Below, piece by piece: positions 11,631-23,674 of a stretch of 64,000 bases of DNA. The DNA lies in NCBI GenBank assembly GCA_964030475.1, contig CAXIPT010000007.1:817072-881071 (forward strand), read 5' to 3'. This stretch comes from Tethya wilhelma (lineage: Eukaryota; Porifera; Demospongiae; Tethyida; Tethyidae). The first letter of the stretch is position 1. Each line of letters begins with the position of its first letter. Both the position numbers and the translations under genes were made by a program. The notes beneath the pieces are model-generated. The model saw only the letters and a list, made by a program, of their open reading frames with translations. It searched no databases and was not told where the DNA came from.

Positions 11631-13297
11631 TCATTGCCGCACTCACACACACATACACACTTGTACGCGTCCATTTAGAGTTGCAGAGTGCAGACGGTAG
11701 TTTGAACGCCGTCCTGGAGAGTCCAAAGGTCGAAGGTGGAAGTAGACGTCGGCCTAGATGGAAGTGGTCGCCAATTTCCACTCAAATCCTCACCGAAGCC
11801 TTCAAGAAGGTCAGATACTGCAATTTAATTTGAATTTTAATATTGTGTGTCCTTGTTTTGAGGTAAAACTTTTCATCTTTAGAGTTATAACTTTATGTTG
11901 TAACTTTGTGAAGTCATTTTCAAGTTATGACTTTGTGTCTTTATGTTAAATTTACATTGAAATTATTTCTGTTTGTGGTTTGACATTGGGTTTTCATTTC
12001 TCTTTGTTCGACAAGATGCACAATGCCTCCTTGGTCAGCAGTTACATTAAGTGAGGCTTTGCTTCCTGGTTGGTTTTTGTTGCCAGCAATAACAGGTAGC
12101 TTTAATTATTTCCTTGTGTCTGTGGTGTGTGGTACATCAACAGTATCCATTGTCGTAGATAATGAAGGGGGTTACAGATAATATGGGGGTCATAGACAAT
12201 GTGTGTGGGGGGTTGGTCATTATAGATAATGAGGAGGGGTTGTGGAATTAACGAGAATTTGGAACTTCAGATAATGAGAAAAAAAACATTTTTGTGATGC
12301 CATTTAGCCATGGTGTTTGCTTCCATCCTTTGGTAAATTATAGTAATTATTCAGGAGCTCTCTGTGTAATTGGAGAATGTTGTAAAGGGGAATTTCGAAA
12401 TGAGAAAATAACCCAAATAAGGAAAAGTGGGTAACTGGACTATATAGAGATTAGTAATTAAATTTTAAATGTTGACATTTTTCACTGATAGATCACATAA
12501 TGATATGCTAAGCCTAACAAATTTGAACTGGTAGTAATTCTCAGCTTGAGTAAAGAACTGCAACAATTCAAGCTTCCGAAAAGCTACAAATTTTTCATGG
12601 TACAAAAATTTCGTGAAAATCCTCTCTTAGAACTAATTCACAATCTCAAAAATAATATTGCCAATGTACGGTTTTCTATATTTTTATTATATACTGTCCT
12701 TTCATGAAACTCATGAGAACAATAATATTGCCACAAAAATTTAGAGCTATAGAAAACTTGCATGGCTTGCAGGGTAAATATCATTGTGTGTTTAGTGTGA
12801 GAGTATCCTAAAAATCTTTTTTATTTTTCAGAGAGACTTGATGAATAGTCAGGAAAAAAAATAATAGTTTTAATTGCCACCAAGTTCAACAAAACGTTCA
12901 AAGGTGCTCTAGCAATAGCCACCTATTGAGAAGCTTCTATTCACCTGGCTATTGTACCAAAGGTATTAGTTTTATGTACATGTAACACATAATAATGGTG
13001 GGGTGTCTCTCTCTATCTATCTGTCTATCTATGTAACTATCTATCTATCTCTGCTCCAAATACTTGAAAAGAGCTCGTGTTTATTATTGCTCCCTTTGTT
13101 TTGGTGAATTAAACACAAGAAAAGGCATCTGTCAGTTGATACCTGCTCTGAAGTCTCTTGGCAGGCATTTGTCTTTCATCATGGACCTCCCAATTACTAA
13201 TCTATTGTTCCAGTGTCAGACAAGTGGAGACAGAGTGCTGCTGTACGGCCAGACTAGATTGTTTGGGTGTTTGGAGCAGTTTAATCATATTAGGATG

Positions 13298-13354
<57 letters not shown>

Positions 13355-13372
13355 TGTCCATGTGTGTGTGTC

Positions 13373-13406
<34 letters not shown>

Positions 13407-14065
13407 AGTGAGCACCCTAGCTACATGCATGCATGCGGAGGCCAAAGGATGCTCGACAAATGACTGGCTTACTATTGTTTTGTTCAATAAAAACATTGGA
13501 TGGCGAATCTTTCTTTAATGCCATCAATATTTATATTTAGACGGTCTCAGACCAGACATCAAAAGTGCGTAATCCAATGTCAATAGATTACATAAAGCTC
13601 TCGTGTCTTAGCCTAGAGGCTTACAAGGGAAAGAAGAATTTGATACCTTTAATGGTCTGTTAGGTGGAGGGCAGACAATTGTCTCTACGGGAAACTGTAT
13701 TATGGGGAGAGATCAGAAGAGGGTTGTTTGAAACGGAGCCCACGCTTAATTGATGTGGTTAGTAGAGACGTACTCATTGTGTGCGTGTGGTTAGGATCTT
13801 TTCTGCCCTGGAGGCGACTGGACTGGAGTGAACTTTTTTTAAAGTTTATAAATAGTATATTATGTGAAGGAAGTATTAGTGTTTTGTGTTAGCCCAGTGT
13901 CTATTTGCGGCTGGTGTGTGTGTGTATAAACAGTGGTTGGGATATAATGTAGTTGCAAGTGTGTGTGTGTTTGTCTGGGGATCTGTCTGACCACATGTTG
14001 TTTGAAGTGGGCTAATTGTGTGTGTGCACATGTTCCCTCAACTCTTTAATGTAATGTCAGAAGCA

Positions 14066-14100
<35 letters not shown>

Positions 14101-14666
14101 TGTGTGTTCAGTAAGGGACTAGCTAGTAGTGCCAAATGTGCAATTGTCAGTGACCATTGATGTCTGGAAACAAAAATCAAGATTAAACTTTTTTTTTTCA
14201 TCCTTTGAGATCAAAACCCTTCTCTCTTTTTTTCCAAGACAGCATGCTATAAAACTTTATCACAATTTCTGCTCCATTGTCTATGAACTTTGGTCATTCA
14301 GTCAAAAAATAATTGATTACTTTAAAAAAATCAATTAAAAGGGAAAATAAAGCAAAAGTTTATGTTAATTATAATATTGTTTATATAGTAAGTTATTTTC
14401 CAACTCTATAGTACTACTTCACTTTTTTCATTTGTTTAATATATATTTTTATTTTACAATTTTCTTTAGAATCAGTTCCCCACTCGTGAACAGAGGATGG
14501 AGCTGTCCAGGGTGTGCAATGATGCTGAGATCGCCATGAACAATGGTGCTGTGGTCAGAGGCCCTGAGGGAGATACGGAGGGAATCACGGAGCAGAGGGT
14601 GAACACGTGGTTCACTAACAGGAGGAAGGGACTTGCAACGCCAGTGACACCGTCACCAACGAGAGG

Positions 14667-14751
<85 letters not shown>

Positions 14752-15987
14752 TGTAATCATTAGTGGAGTTTGAAAGAACTGTGTCTCTTGCATCCACTAC
14801 AATACTACAACTTTCGCTTTTATTAACAGCACAAGCCTGAGAAAACTTCCCTACTAGTCTGTTTCCTTTGTACATCAGCTCTGACAGCCAATCCAATCCA
14901 CACACCCTACCCTTTCCCCAAACACTGCAGTTTTCACTTTGTGACTATAATTATTATTATTACTATAATGTTATTTTTTTAATAAAAAATTAATGCTCCA
15001 ATATCCCCCTTGAATTCCAAATAATTATATACTGTTGATATTTCAGTGTATTTTTCAGTGGAACTCCTAGTTTGCCTCTTTGCATGCGTATTTCTTTCTA
15101 AACTTTCTACCTACATTCTCTTTTTCCTTCTTTTTCTCCTCCAGCTCTGACTGCTGGTGGTGCCACGCCCCTCTTCACTCCCACCCTCCCTCCTACACTG
15201 CTCAAAGCAACCCCTGCAACCACCCCCGTCCTCACGTCCGGGCACTCAATCATCCCATCCCCCAACCACTCCCCCTTCAAGGGGGCCACGCTCAGCCTCA
15301 TGGTCCCCCCAGCTAGTAATGGTACGGGGGCCATCACGAACGGTACCAGTGAACTGAAGCCCCCTTCTCTGAACACCGTTCAAACACTAGTCAGTCAAAT
15401 TCAGCAGGCACAAGTGAACCACGGTACGACGGTGAATTCTACGTCGATAGTAGTGCCAAATGTGCAATTGTCAGTGACCATTGATGTCTGGAAACAAAAA
15501 TCAAGATTAAACTTTTTTTTTTCATCCTTTGAGATCAAAACCCTTCTCTCTTTTTTTCCAAGACAGCATGCTATAAAACTTTATCACAATTTCTGCTCCA
15601 TTGTCTATGAACTTTGGTCATTCAGTCAAAAAATAATTGATTACTTTAAAAAAATCAATTAAAAGGGAAAATAAAGCAAAAGTTTATGTTAATTATAATA
15701 TTGTTTATATAGTAAGTTATTTTCCAACTCTATAGTACTACTTCACTTTTTTCATTTGTTTAATATATATTTTTATTTTACAATTTTCTTTAGAATCAGT
15801 TCCCCACTCGTGAACAGAGGATGGAGCTGTCCAGGGTGTGCAATGATGCTGAGATCGCCATGAACAATGGTGCTGTGGTCAGAGGCCCTGAGGGAGATAC
15901 GGAGGGAATCACGGAGCAGAGGGTGAACACGTGGTTCACTAACAGGAGGAAGGGACTTGCAACGCCAGTGACACCGTCACCAACGAG

Positions 15988-16029
<42 letters not shown>

Positions 16030-17008
16030 GTCTGGCATTTCTTTTGCTAATATTATAGCTGAACAAAAAGCATCCTTCTAGCACACACTTATCTATTTTA
16101 AACAACATTGAAGTATTTATTTCTTTTCCTTCCCTCCTCTCCCCAGCTACTCCGATGCAAGCTATCAACCCTACTCTCATCTCGCCCAGTCAAATGCAGG
16201 CTCTTCTCTCTCAGCTCCATCACAGTTCCTCGGGCATCACGACGGCACTGCAGTTCACAGCTCCCAGCAATAACAACGCCAATGTGCAGCCGACCGGTAT
16301 CATAACACTTCCTTTCCCTAAAGCTACAACTGCCACTGGTGAGCTCGTTGTTTGTTTGACTCTCCCTTTGTTATGCTATCTACAATGAGTGAACGCTAGC
16401 GAACATTTGTACACGCCCAAGATCTGCTTGATTGTACACTTGTCGTGTTGTCTTTAGCAGGTTCAGAATACTGTGTGATCTCGCGTAGCCAGCCCCTGCC
16501 TAATATGGCTGGCTATATATGCGAGACTAAATACTTATTAGATTTTGTGTGATCTCTCTCTCTCTCTCTCTCTCTCCCTCCAGTTCTCAGCTCCAGTCCA
16601 GCATCAGCTGGTAACCGTATGACTTCCTCACCCTCTTCCACTCTCACAACTCACAACGGCACACCTTCTTCAAATTCAATCGACCTCACACCATCATTAG
16701 TGACAGCAGCTTCGGTGGCTGGTGTAGCCACCACTCGAAGAGCCAGTGGTGACCAGAACCACGTCCCTTCAAGCAACATAGCTCTCACACCGACACAAGT
16801 ACAGACATTAATGAACTTGCCCAAATTTGATGGCAGTGTGGGTGGAGTGTCGCCCGCCATGGTAACAGGTAGTGCTCCTCAATTGCAGTTCTTGACCCTG
16901 CCGCCTGGAATGACCTTTGCCGGCGCTACGCCTGGAGCTGGGAATGAACACACATTGTTACTGACCTCTGCGGCTGCTCAGGGTCAGCACAGCGCCACAC
17001 AGGCTTAG
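6999..17008 (+). CDS. HNF1: HNF1-class homeobox transcription factor
   Basis: Exons seen: 6999-7714, 9798-9997, 11679-11809, 14470-14665, 15144 to about 15424, 16147-16338 and 16584-17008. Junction phases agree. Residues about 70-105 (ALIQKHAISKEQLLAIYDEY) resemble the HNF1 dimerisation helix. Exon 2 carries the POU-like domain (IPQREVVEKTALNQSHLSQH, then AKRIKLYHWF). Exon 3 holds homeodomain helix 1 (RRPRWKWSPISTQILTEAF). Exon 4 holds the rest, with the long loop and the recognition helix ITEQRVNTWFTNRRKG. The remaining exons form a Ser/Thr/Pro-rich activation region. Vertebrate HNF1 controls endodermal and epithelial genes. A second, apparently identical copy of exon 4 lies at 15794-15989, out of order. 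The donor near 15424 is chosen by phase only. Confidence 0.9.
8246..8328. mobile_element. Palindromic MITE-like element (TAGCCTCG family)
   Basis: The ends TAGCCTCGTAAACCAGGCC and its near-exact inverted copy enclose a short AT-rich core. It inserted into a (TG)n tract in HNF1 intron 1, so the target duplication cannot be read. A 5'-truncated relative with the same core is at about 20640-20715. Confidence 0.75.
9088..9797. other. HNF1 intron 1, distal part
   Basis: Rest of a 2.1-kb intron with a short (CT)n tract and long T-rich runs before the acceptor at 9797. I see no further gene. Introns 2 and 3 (9998-11678 and 11810-14469) also hold only microsatellites, a GATAATGA-type imperfect minisatellite at about 12150-12290 and a palindrome at 12913-12954. 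Confidence 0.4.
12913..12954. repeat. 42-bp imperfect palindrome in HNF1 intron 3
   Basis: CAATAGCCACCT pairs with AGGTGG-type sequence across an AAGCTT centre: the two arms read CAATAGCC and GGCTATTG at the outer ends. No flanking duplication is clear. Confidence 0.45.
13301..13406. repeat. (TG)n microsatellite
   Basis: About 100 bases of TG repeat with a few TCCA interruptions, in HNF1 intron 3. Confidence 0.9.
14124..14668 (+). repeat. 545-bp duplicated segment of HNF1, copy 1
   Basis: This segment recurs at 15448-15992 with a constant offset of 1324 bases; I found no mismatch by eye. It contains a tail matching the activation-region exon (VVPNVQLSVT), an AT-rich intron, and the complete homeodomain exon. 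Both copies end at a (GT)n tract. Confidence 0.88.
14668..14748. repeat. (GT)n(GA)n compound microsatellite at an HNF1 donor
   Basis: The repeat starts at the exon 4 donor, so the first GT of the tract can serve as the splice donor. Confidence 0.85.
15448..15992 (+). repeat. 545-bp duplicated segment of HNF1, copy 2
   Basis: Copy 2 begins inside the activation-region exon and carries a second homeodomain exon at 15794-15989. That exon starts in phase 0 and ends in phase 1, exactly as copy 1. Here the homeodomain exon lies downstream of activation-region sequence, which is the reverse of the normal gene order. Confidence 0.88.
16472..16556. mobile_element. Small inverted-repeat insertion with 11-bp flanking repeats
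   Basis: TGTGTGATCTC at 16472-16482 recurs at 16546-16556. Between them is a partly palindromic 63-bp stretch whose arms read TAGCCAGCC and GGCTGGCTA. It lies in the last HNF1 intron just before the (CT)n tract of the acceptor. It resembles the TAGCCTCG elements in size and target-duplication length but has different ends. Confidence 0.5.
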
Positions 17009-17253
17009 TTGCATGGATACAGTTAGTTATGTGGCTCAGAAAAACTTTAGAACAGGTGATTTTTTTTCTATTGTTTTTTTTTTCTTTTGTCTTTTTTCTT
17101 TGCATTTTTTTTGTACTGTAAAACATGACATTCTGTTCATGATTCTCATTTTATGCGCGAAAAATATTTTGATACGCGCCGCTGAATTGTTGCTTCGTTG
17201 TCATAGTAATAATGAATGGAGACATGCTTTCTAATTGATGCATACCACGCGAA

Positions 17254-18134
17254 ATGGCCTCCAGCAACACATCAACAGTTTCCAGCAAAGAAGAAATCCC
17301 TCAATGTTTCTACTGGAGCGTTGAAGAAGTGGCTGAATGGATAGAAAGCATCGGGCTCAAACAATACAGGGTACATCAATGCATACAGCTAGTTGGAGGA
17401 GTCTGGGACTGAGATTTTGTTGACTTGATGCCAGACCACGAGTGATACGTATAAAATGTGGTTCTTTTGATCTAGTTTCTTTGTTCTTGTTCCGTATTAT
17501 GTAGACTTGTTTCACATCAAACAATGTGTGTGGCAGGAAACTGATATGGGTCGACGCCTCCAACCTCCCTCGGCTGGGAGTCCAGGACTGGAAACACATA
17601 CAGGTATAGACGTATCACTATATATAAAGACCAGGGGCAAATACACATGTATAAGTGGCAGTACAATGCCTTGATTATCATCCAAAGGAAGACTAGAGAC
17701 ATTTGCTAGAAATGATATCAATTCCTTATAGCTACGAAAATTTCTACAGGGATTTTAGACAGTGTAGGTCATGCAAGATTGTATGACGTATATCCAATAC
17801 TTGTGTATAAGGATGGCTTACACAAAATTAATGTATATCTACATGTATTGTTAGTCTAGTGAGCTACACCCATTTTTTGCTCCACTATTGTCTGGAAGAT
17901 CTATAGCTGACAATTTTAAACATGGTTGTACTCGGCAATATACTTTGTCAAAATTCGTTTCCTCTTTACGTGCAGCTCATATCTGGCAAGGTGCGCGAGA
18001 TGCTGGGCATTGAGGAGCCTTACTGGAACAAGAGCATCACCCTTCCCCCTCGCTGCAAGATGGGCACCTTCCTCGAGAGGAAGAGCTTCACAGGAAGAAC
18101 TGCCGACAGACTGACACTAGAGGAGGGGGTATAG
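17254..18134 (+). CDS. SAMD15: SAM-domain protein, SAMD15-like
   Basis: Three exons, 17254-17370, 17505-17603 and 17976-18134, all phase 0, encode 124 residues. Almost the whole protein is a SAM domain: FYWSVEEVAEWIESIGLKQY, then CGRKLIWVDASNLPRLGV and ISGKVREMLGIEEP, followed by the SAMD15-type tail (SITLPPR...LERKSFTGRTADRLTLEE). The vertebrate protein has a long N-terminal extension that is absent here. SAM domains mediate protein-protein interaction; the molecular role of SAMD15 is poorly known. It starts about 245 bp after the HNF1 stop on the same strand and converges with THOC6. Confidence 0.85.
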
Positions 18135-18615
18135 ATCATTGCAGAGTGTACATTACTACTACCACACACAGACTCTTGTATATGTTCATGTAGTAGCAAC
18201 ACATGTAAATATACAGATTCATTGCTTCTATATAACACTACTTCTTAGCTCAATCTCTTTCTAACAAACCCAAATACATGGCCTAAAACCATTGCTAAAG
18301 TACCAAACTAAAATATACCGAACCTACAATTTTCTAAAGAAAGTCATTCAAATTGGATTTAAAGTTTTTATTATAAATCAAATTGCACATGTAAGGGACC
18401 AGTTATGGGAATGGTTATAAGAGTTAGAAATGAGTGAACTGAATCCAAGTAAATGCATGACTTGTACACCATAAACAGTATACATGACTCCAGGTTAAGA
18501 CAACAGTATTAATTTTGTGTTTTCTAGACAGCTATTTACTTGGTTTCACCAAGACCAACACAAGACAGATCAAATTTCATGATACCAGGAAGAGAGAGGG
18601 GAAGAAACAAATGAA
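18135..18615. other. Convergent 3' spacer SAMD15/THOC6
   Basis: AT-rich spacer of 481 bp with no ORF or repeat structure that I can recognise. Confidence 0.45.
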
Positions 18616-19781
18616 TTAAGTCACAGTAAGAGAGAAAGACTTGTAACCAAAGTTGGTGAAGACCTGCACATCTCCTGAGTCACCACTAGCAGTCATGACC
18701 TGTAGACACAACACAACATGGCTATTGTTAATTTTTATCAAGAACACCCACTACTTTTGCTCACATACACAACAACAACAACAATAATATTATCTGATCA
18801 TGTGCATACCAGGAAAAGAAAAAAAAAACAAAACAACAAAACAAACAAACAAAAAAAACAAAAATATGATACAAATTCCTATAGCCTCGATCCTTCTCAG
18901 GCCCTCCCTGAATGTAAGGTCAAAGGAGAGAGCTTAAAAAAATGAGGCTAAAAAATTCCAGAGAAATCAGTCAACACAGAAATTTATGTGTCCCTCCTCT
19001 TGTGCACTGACTGACCTTGTGCTGGTGGCTCCTGGTATTGTAGGCCAGAGAGAAGGAGTGCTGCAGGTCGCTGGGAACGGAGGCCACACTATCACCATTG
19101 ATGTTCCAGTGTCTGACAAACGGTTCTGACCCAGCTGTGATTATCTGTACACAATGTGTTGAAGAGGACAAAGATTAGCCTCCTACCCAGGCTGCCCTTT
19201 GAAAGATCAAAGAGGAGCCTGGGTACAAGGCTAGATAAGATAGCAGGATGAAAAGAAACAAATCAGTTTTGTTTGGATTTTAACAAACATTAACACTTGC
19301 CCTGTCATTTGCAAAAATCACTGCTTGAGTGACCACTTCACTAGGAACTTCCAGAGTGGCTATTTTACTGAGCGTGCTCAGATGGTAGATGGAGGGTGAC
19401 ATTGAACCACCACATACCAACCAGTCACCAGTGCTGTCCATAGCAACACAACCAACCCAATGATCACCACTTGACTACATAACATGTGTATATGCATTGA
19501 GAGGAAGGGGGGTAGTAAAGTCATAAATTGGTTTGACAGTAACGAAAATAATATTAAACCGACTTTATTTTCTGCTGGTGTGAGAGTATGGACTGGATTC
19601 TTTGAGCTGGATGGATCTACAAAGGGAGGAGGGAGATGGTACAAACTAATTTTTATGTGTTGGTCTTATTTCTTTACCCCATATCTTGACAGTTCCATCC
19701 TCAGCTCCAGATATGAACTGAGAGCTACCACTCTTCATACACACACAGTGTACATAGTCACTGTGTCCAGAATATGTGTCC

Positions 19782-19830
<49 letters not shown>

Positions 19831-21505
19831 CAAGGAGAATTAAATTTTGAGGAAGACTAAAACTATACTATAGTACTATTTTTGAGTCTCAAAAAATTTT
19901 TACTTTCAATTGTCCTGTTTGCAGATCCCACGAATGTATATTATTGTCTCCGCAGCCGCTGTAGAGGGTGTGCTTCTAATAGAACCAACACGGAGGGAAA
20001 AAAAAAGAGGCAAATCCAAAAATATTGAATATGCAGCTCACAACTTCCAACTTGTACACTTGCACGTATTACATAATTATATATAATGAGTTGAAAGTGC
20101 ACAAAGCCATCAAGTGTAACCGCTCAATCTACACCGTGCAACAACATGCAGTTCTACCTGTTCATCATAAACAAGGCTGTTTGTCTCAGGAATGCCAAAT
20201 TTCCTACATATTTGGAAAATAAAGAAGAGATATTATAACAGTCAACTATGACGGTATGTACATGAACGACTGCATTATGAAATATTATTATTGGGAAGCC
20301 ACAATCATGATCAGTTGTTGTTATTATAGAATGTGAAAAATGGATCTACTTACGCAGTTGGAGGGGAGAACACCAGGGAAGGCTTCGTGTCCTGTTGTTG
20401 GTGAGATGTATACATGATGCAAGACAGAAAAGAAACCATTCTTTAACACACACACGCACACATACACAAAATGTGATTCAATCTGTCAGATCTCCTCCCA
20501 CACATATTGATACCTCCTTCCTATTTTCAGTTTAAATATCTAATAAATTGTTAAGAGACCAATACAGGAAACGAGGCCACGCACCATTATTGCACACACT
20601 GTACTGTTAGTACAAGCCAATTGCAAGATATACACATGATCCGGCTTTCCTTGCTATGCTTATTGCTTAGCAATATACAGCACCCAGGGAGGGGAGGGCC
20701 TGGTTTACGAGGCTACATCCACCTATTGATACACACCTTTGATGAGGTTTTTGTGAGGTCGTCCAACTTCCAAACAGAGATGCCTCCTTCTCCGCCACAC
20801 ACCAGGAGCTTCTCTACCCTCTCCATTGTATAAATGGGACGTCCATCGTTTGCTGAGCATTGTGTGTGTATAGGCATGTAATACTGAACCACAAATCGGT
20901 AATAAAATGAACCCCCTATAATAAACACCATTATCAAAATCAGATGGTCTGATTCATAGTCATATATCTTGTTGCCTTTTCTCTGCTAGCGGTTGGTAAG
21001 TATTGTCATATGGAAGTGATTGTGCAATTGCAGGAGTGCTAAATTATTACCATTAACCTATTGCTCACTGAATTATTAAAGCATATGTGTATGCACATAC
21101 ACTACACACACACACTAACCTTAGCCTCATACCCATTTAATAGTGTAAAGGTCAAAGGGGAGAGCCAGGGTACGAGGCTACACTAACCTTGTACGGTTCT
21201 AAATGGTGTCTTTCCAGTGCTATCAGATGCATGGTTGAGAGCTGATGAGAGACTATGTGTGTGAAAGAGGAAAAAAAACCAATTACATAGAGTTTGGTGT
21301 GTAACAATAACATACTTGAAGGTGGAAATCTGTCCAAAAGTGTCACACGTGATCAACTGCCTCCCATTTGCTGAGAAACACTGATCATAGACGATATTGT
21401 AATACTTCTTGAGACTGCAGACAGCCTGTGCACGTGAGAGAGAGACGATGCATCTATTAACACTGCCTGACATCACTCACAAGAGCTTACGGAATGGGTA
21501 GACAT
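18616..21505 (-). CDS. THOC6: THO complex subunit 6 (WD40 protein)
   Basis: Twelve exons were traced in phase, from MSTHS (21491-21505) to the stop at 18616. Diagnostic segments in order: CFSANGRQLITCDTFGQIST, FNLSSALN, QANDGRPIYTM, KLLVCGGEGGISVWKL, YSGCGDNNIHSWDLQTGQL, YSGHSDYVHCVCM, FISGAEDGTVKIWD, DHWVGCVAMDSTGDWLVCGG, IITAGSEPFVRHWNINGD and a final VQVFTNFGYKSFSL. This matches THOC6 from end to end. It is a beta-propeller subunit of THO/TREX, which couples transcription to mRNA export in the nucleus. One intron appears to use a GC donor (19300). Two complete and one truncated foldback elements lie in its introns; a fourth abuts the exon 3 donor. The KCTD10-like stop lies 172 bp upstream on the same strand. 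Confidence 0.92.
18882..18950. mobile_element. Foldback element (TAGCCTCG family)
   Basis: TAGCCTCGATCC at one end and ATGAGGCTA at the other, with an AGGTCAAAGGAGAG core. The flanking 7 bases AAATTCC recur at 18873-18879 and 18953-18959. It lies in the last THOC6 intron. Confidence 0.65.
19176..19233. mobile_element. Foldback element (TAGCCTCG family)
   Basis: TAGCCTCCTACCCAGGCT is inverted as AGCCTGGGTACAAGGCTA. It lies in a THOC6 intron. The target duplication is not clear. Confidence 0.7.
20640..20715. mobile_element. Truncated foldback element
   Basis: The right arm AGGGCCTGGTTTACGAGGCTA matches the element at 8246-8328; the left arm has decayed. Located in a THOC6 intron. Confidence 0.6.
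21112..21190. mobile_element. Foldback element with 11-bp target duplication at a THOC6 splice donor
   Basis: ACACTAACCTT occurs at 21112-21122 and 21180-21190 around a 57-bp palindromic element (21123-21179). The right copy contains the exon 3 donor of THOC6, which reads AAG|GTTAGTG on the minus strand. The intron therefore begins inside the target duplication. Confidence 0.8.
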
Positions 21506-21677
21506 GATTTTTTCCTCCTAGCTCGAACTTAACGACCTTTACCATATACACGTGGTACCAATCCATATTGACGACCCCGTACCAGATAATAAGCGATATT
21601 GCCAGCAAAAAAAAAATTATTTTTTTTTACTTTGTCAAAATTAAGATTATCATACAAACATTCACCTACAGAGCTAG

Positions 21678-22366
21678 CTATCTCAGTTCATCTTCAGAGA
21701 GGACACCGTCTGGTGTACCAGGAGGTGGTCTCACGAGGTGCTCGTTTCTCACGGCTACAACAGGATCGTCCGAGCGTCTCTCGTACAACATAATGTTCAA
21801 CGTTTCTTCTAGAATTTTCGCTTCTGGAAACTCTATCTTTGTGTGCTTACGGTCGGTGGCATAGACGATCGACTCACAGCAAACTTCGGCAATTTTCTTG
21901 GCATTTCCGTAAAACGCCCAGCAACAGATTTCTCCTCTTCCTACGATATCTTTCATGAATTTGACCCTGCTGCTGAATCTCACTGAGAGCTTGTCAAAGA
22001 GTTCAATGTTTTTGAGTAGGTTGTCATCAGAATTACTGCACGAGGAAAAACATAACACTCACTATGAAATTAAATGATATTAGCTATAAGATTTTTTATT
22101 TGATGCTCACCTGGTGTAGGAGTACTTGTTATTGCCCCTGTTATAAAGAAGCTTAATGACGGGCTTTGTTGAGGAGGAGACGATGAGGTGCTCCTCGTCA
22201 AGTGAGGTAATGACAGGGACACGACAGATTGGATGGTGCTCATCTTTGAGCTTGGCTAGCTGCTTCTCCACAGCTTCCACAAGATCAACAATACAGTAGT
22301 ACCTGTTGGAAGGACAAACACACACACATTAGATGAGCGTTAGTGTTAAATTACTTTCAATATACA

Positions 22367-22450
<84 letters not shown>

Positions 22451-22451
22451 N

Positions 22452-22494
<43 letters not shown>

Positions 22495-23403
22495 GACCAT
22501 ACAGAATTACTTTCTACATGTAACTGATGCACACACACACACACAGTCATGGGTAGCTAGTAGGCCAAACTATTGCAGCAATGCAATGTTACCATTTCTT
22601 ACACCCGACTCTCAATCATGTTGGCACAGCTAACAAGCAAGCGTCCAAAGTCTAAATTTAAAACTGGCTATTTCATCACACCAAAAATGAAGACACACAC
22701 ATTCTCTCCTTCTCTCTCTCTGTGTGTGTGTGAAGATGACACTCACTTTGCTTCGGCCAACAGTTCCAGACATTCCTTCCTAGTCTCTGGCAGAGAAATG
22801 GAACCATCTCGGAGAAAGTCCAAGATTGTACCGAAATACTTCCCACTTCGATCAATCAACACCCAGCCTGCACACACACACACACACAACACAAGTGATA
22901 CAAAAACGGTTAATTTAAGAATTACAACATATACAGAGAAACCGTTCTCTCGTTCCAGTCTGAGAAGAAAGCAAATGAAATCAAACCACCTCTTATGAAT
23001 ACAAAGGTAGTCCAACTACTTACACACCTTCATCATCTGTCTCCAGTGGAATTCTCTGACTGAACATGGCTCTTAACATGTTGTCGTGTTTTGTGAGTGT
23101 CCCTATGGTGGTATAATGAAGAGAGCCCCCTACATTTAGCTTCACATATTTTCCCTGACTCTTCAACTGTCTGAGAGACTCTTCTATCTCTTCGTCGTTG
23201 TTAGCTTTGGGTTTGGGCTTACTCACTGATCTACTCTTACTGCTACTCGGTCTGGCTTTGGACAGAGAAGCTGCCATCTGTATGGATTGGAGACGAGCTT
23301 TCAATTCCTGGTCGCCATCACTGTCGTCTGCGTGGTGGAAGTGGACGGGCTCCAGTTCCTCTTCGCTGTTTGTTCCACTCTGAGTGCGAGGAAAACCTGC
23401 CAT
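21678..23403 (-). CDS. BTB adaptor for Cul3, KCTD10/KCTD13/TNFAIP1 family
   Basis: Four exons (23028-23403, 22747-22867, 22111-22302, 21678-22035) join in frame to 348 residues. The BTB/T1 domain begins [20 protein letters not shown] and continues [22 protein letters not shown]. The family-specific second half is well kept: [47 protein letters not shown] and [17 protein letters not shown]. In vertebrates these proteins form oligomeric Cul3 adaptors that target RhoA and PCNA-linked partners. The N-terminus is acidic then basic and poorly conserved. Vertebrates have three paralogues and I cannot say which one this equals. The start is 271 bp from AIP, which diverges. Confidence 0.93.
22371..22492. 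repeat. (AC)n microsatellite interrupted by one N
   Basis: About 120 bases of AC repeat in a KCTD intron, with a single N at 22451 that probably marks a joined gap. Confidence 0.95.
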
Positions 23404-23531
23404 GACTGGAGAGATTCAATCACTGTCAACAGTCAACAGTCACGTTTTATATTGTTTACGACAGGTTACTATTTTTAGAATTGTTACTATTCTTAGAACA
23501 AAACGGATAAGATTACGGAAATATGCAGTGT

Positions 23532-23544
23532 TCACCTTTGACCT
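23532..23544. promoter_or_regulatory. DR1-type motif in KCTD/AIP divergent promoter
   Basis: TCACCTTTGACCT is the reverse complement of AGGTCA-A-AGGTGA, one mismatch from a perfect DR1. It lies between the KCTD start (23403) and the AIP start (23675). Confidence 0.4.
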
Positions 23545-23674
23545 TGCCAAAAAATGGGCATCATTTAGAACAAAGGCAAAGTCAGCAAGCGGTGTTCGGG
23601 TAGGTGCACATATTCTTCTGTTTACACCAAAGTTTAAGATACTGTTCTGGGCTGTAACTAATAGGATAGAAAAT

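Noticed and set aside
23384..23674. Upstream extension of AIP exon 1
   Set aside because: Frame is open, but the sequence has no similarity to AIP and would overlap the KCTD promoter; ATG at 23675 fits the family length.
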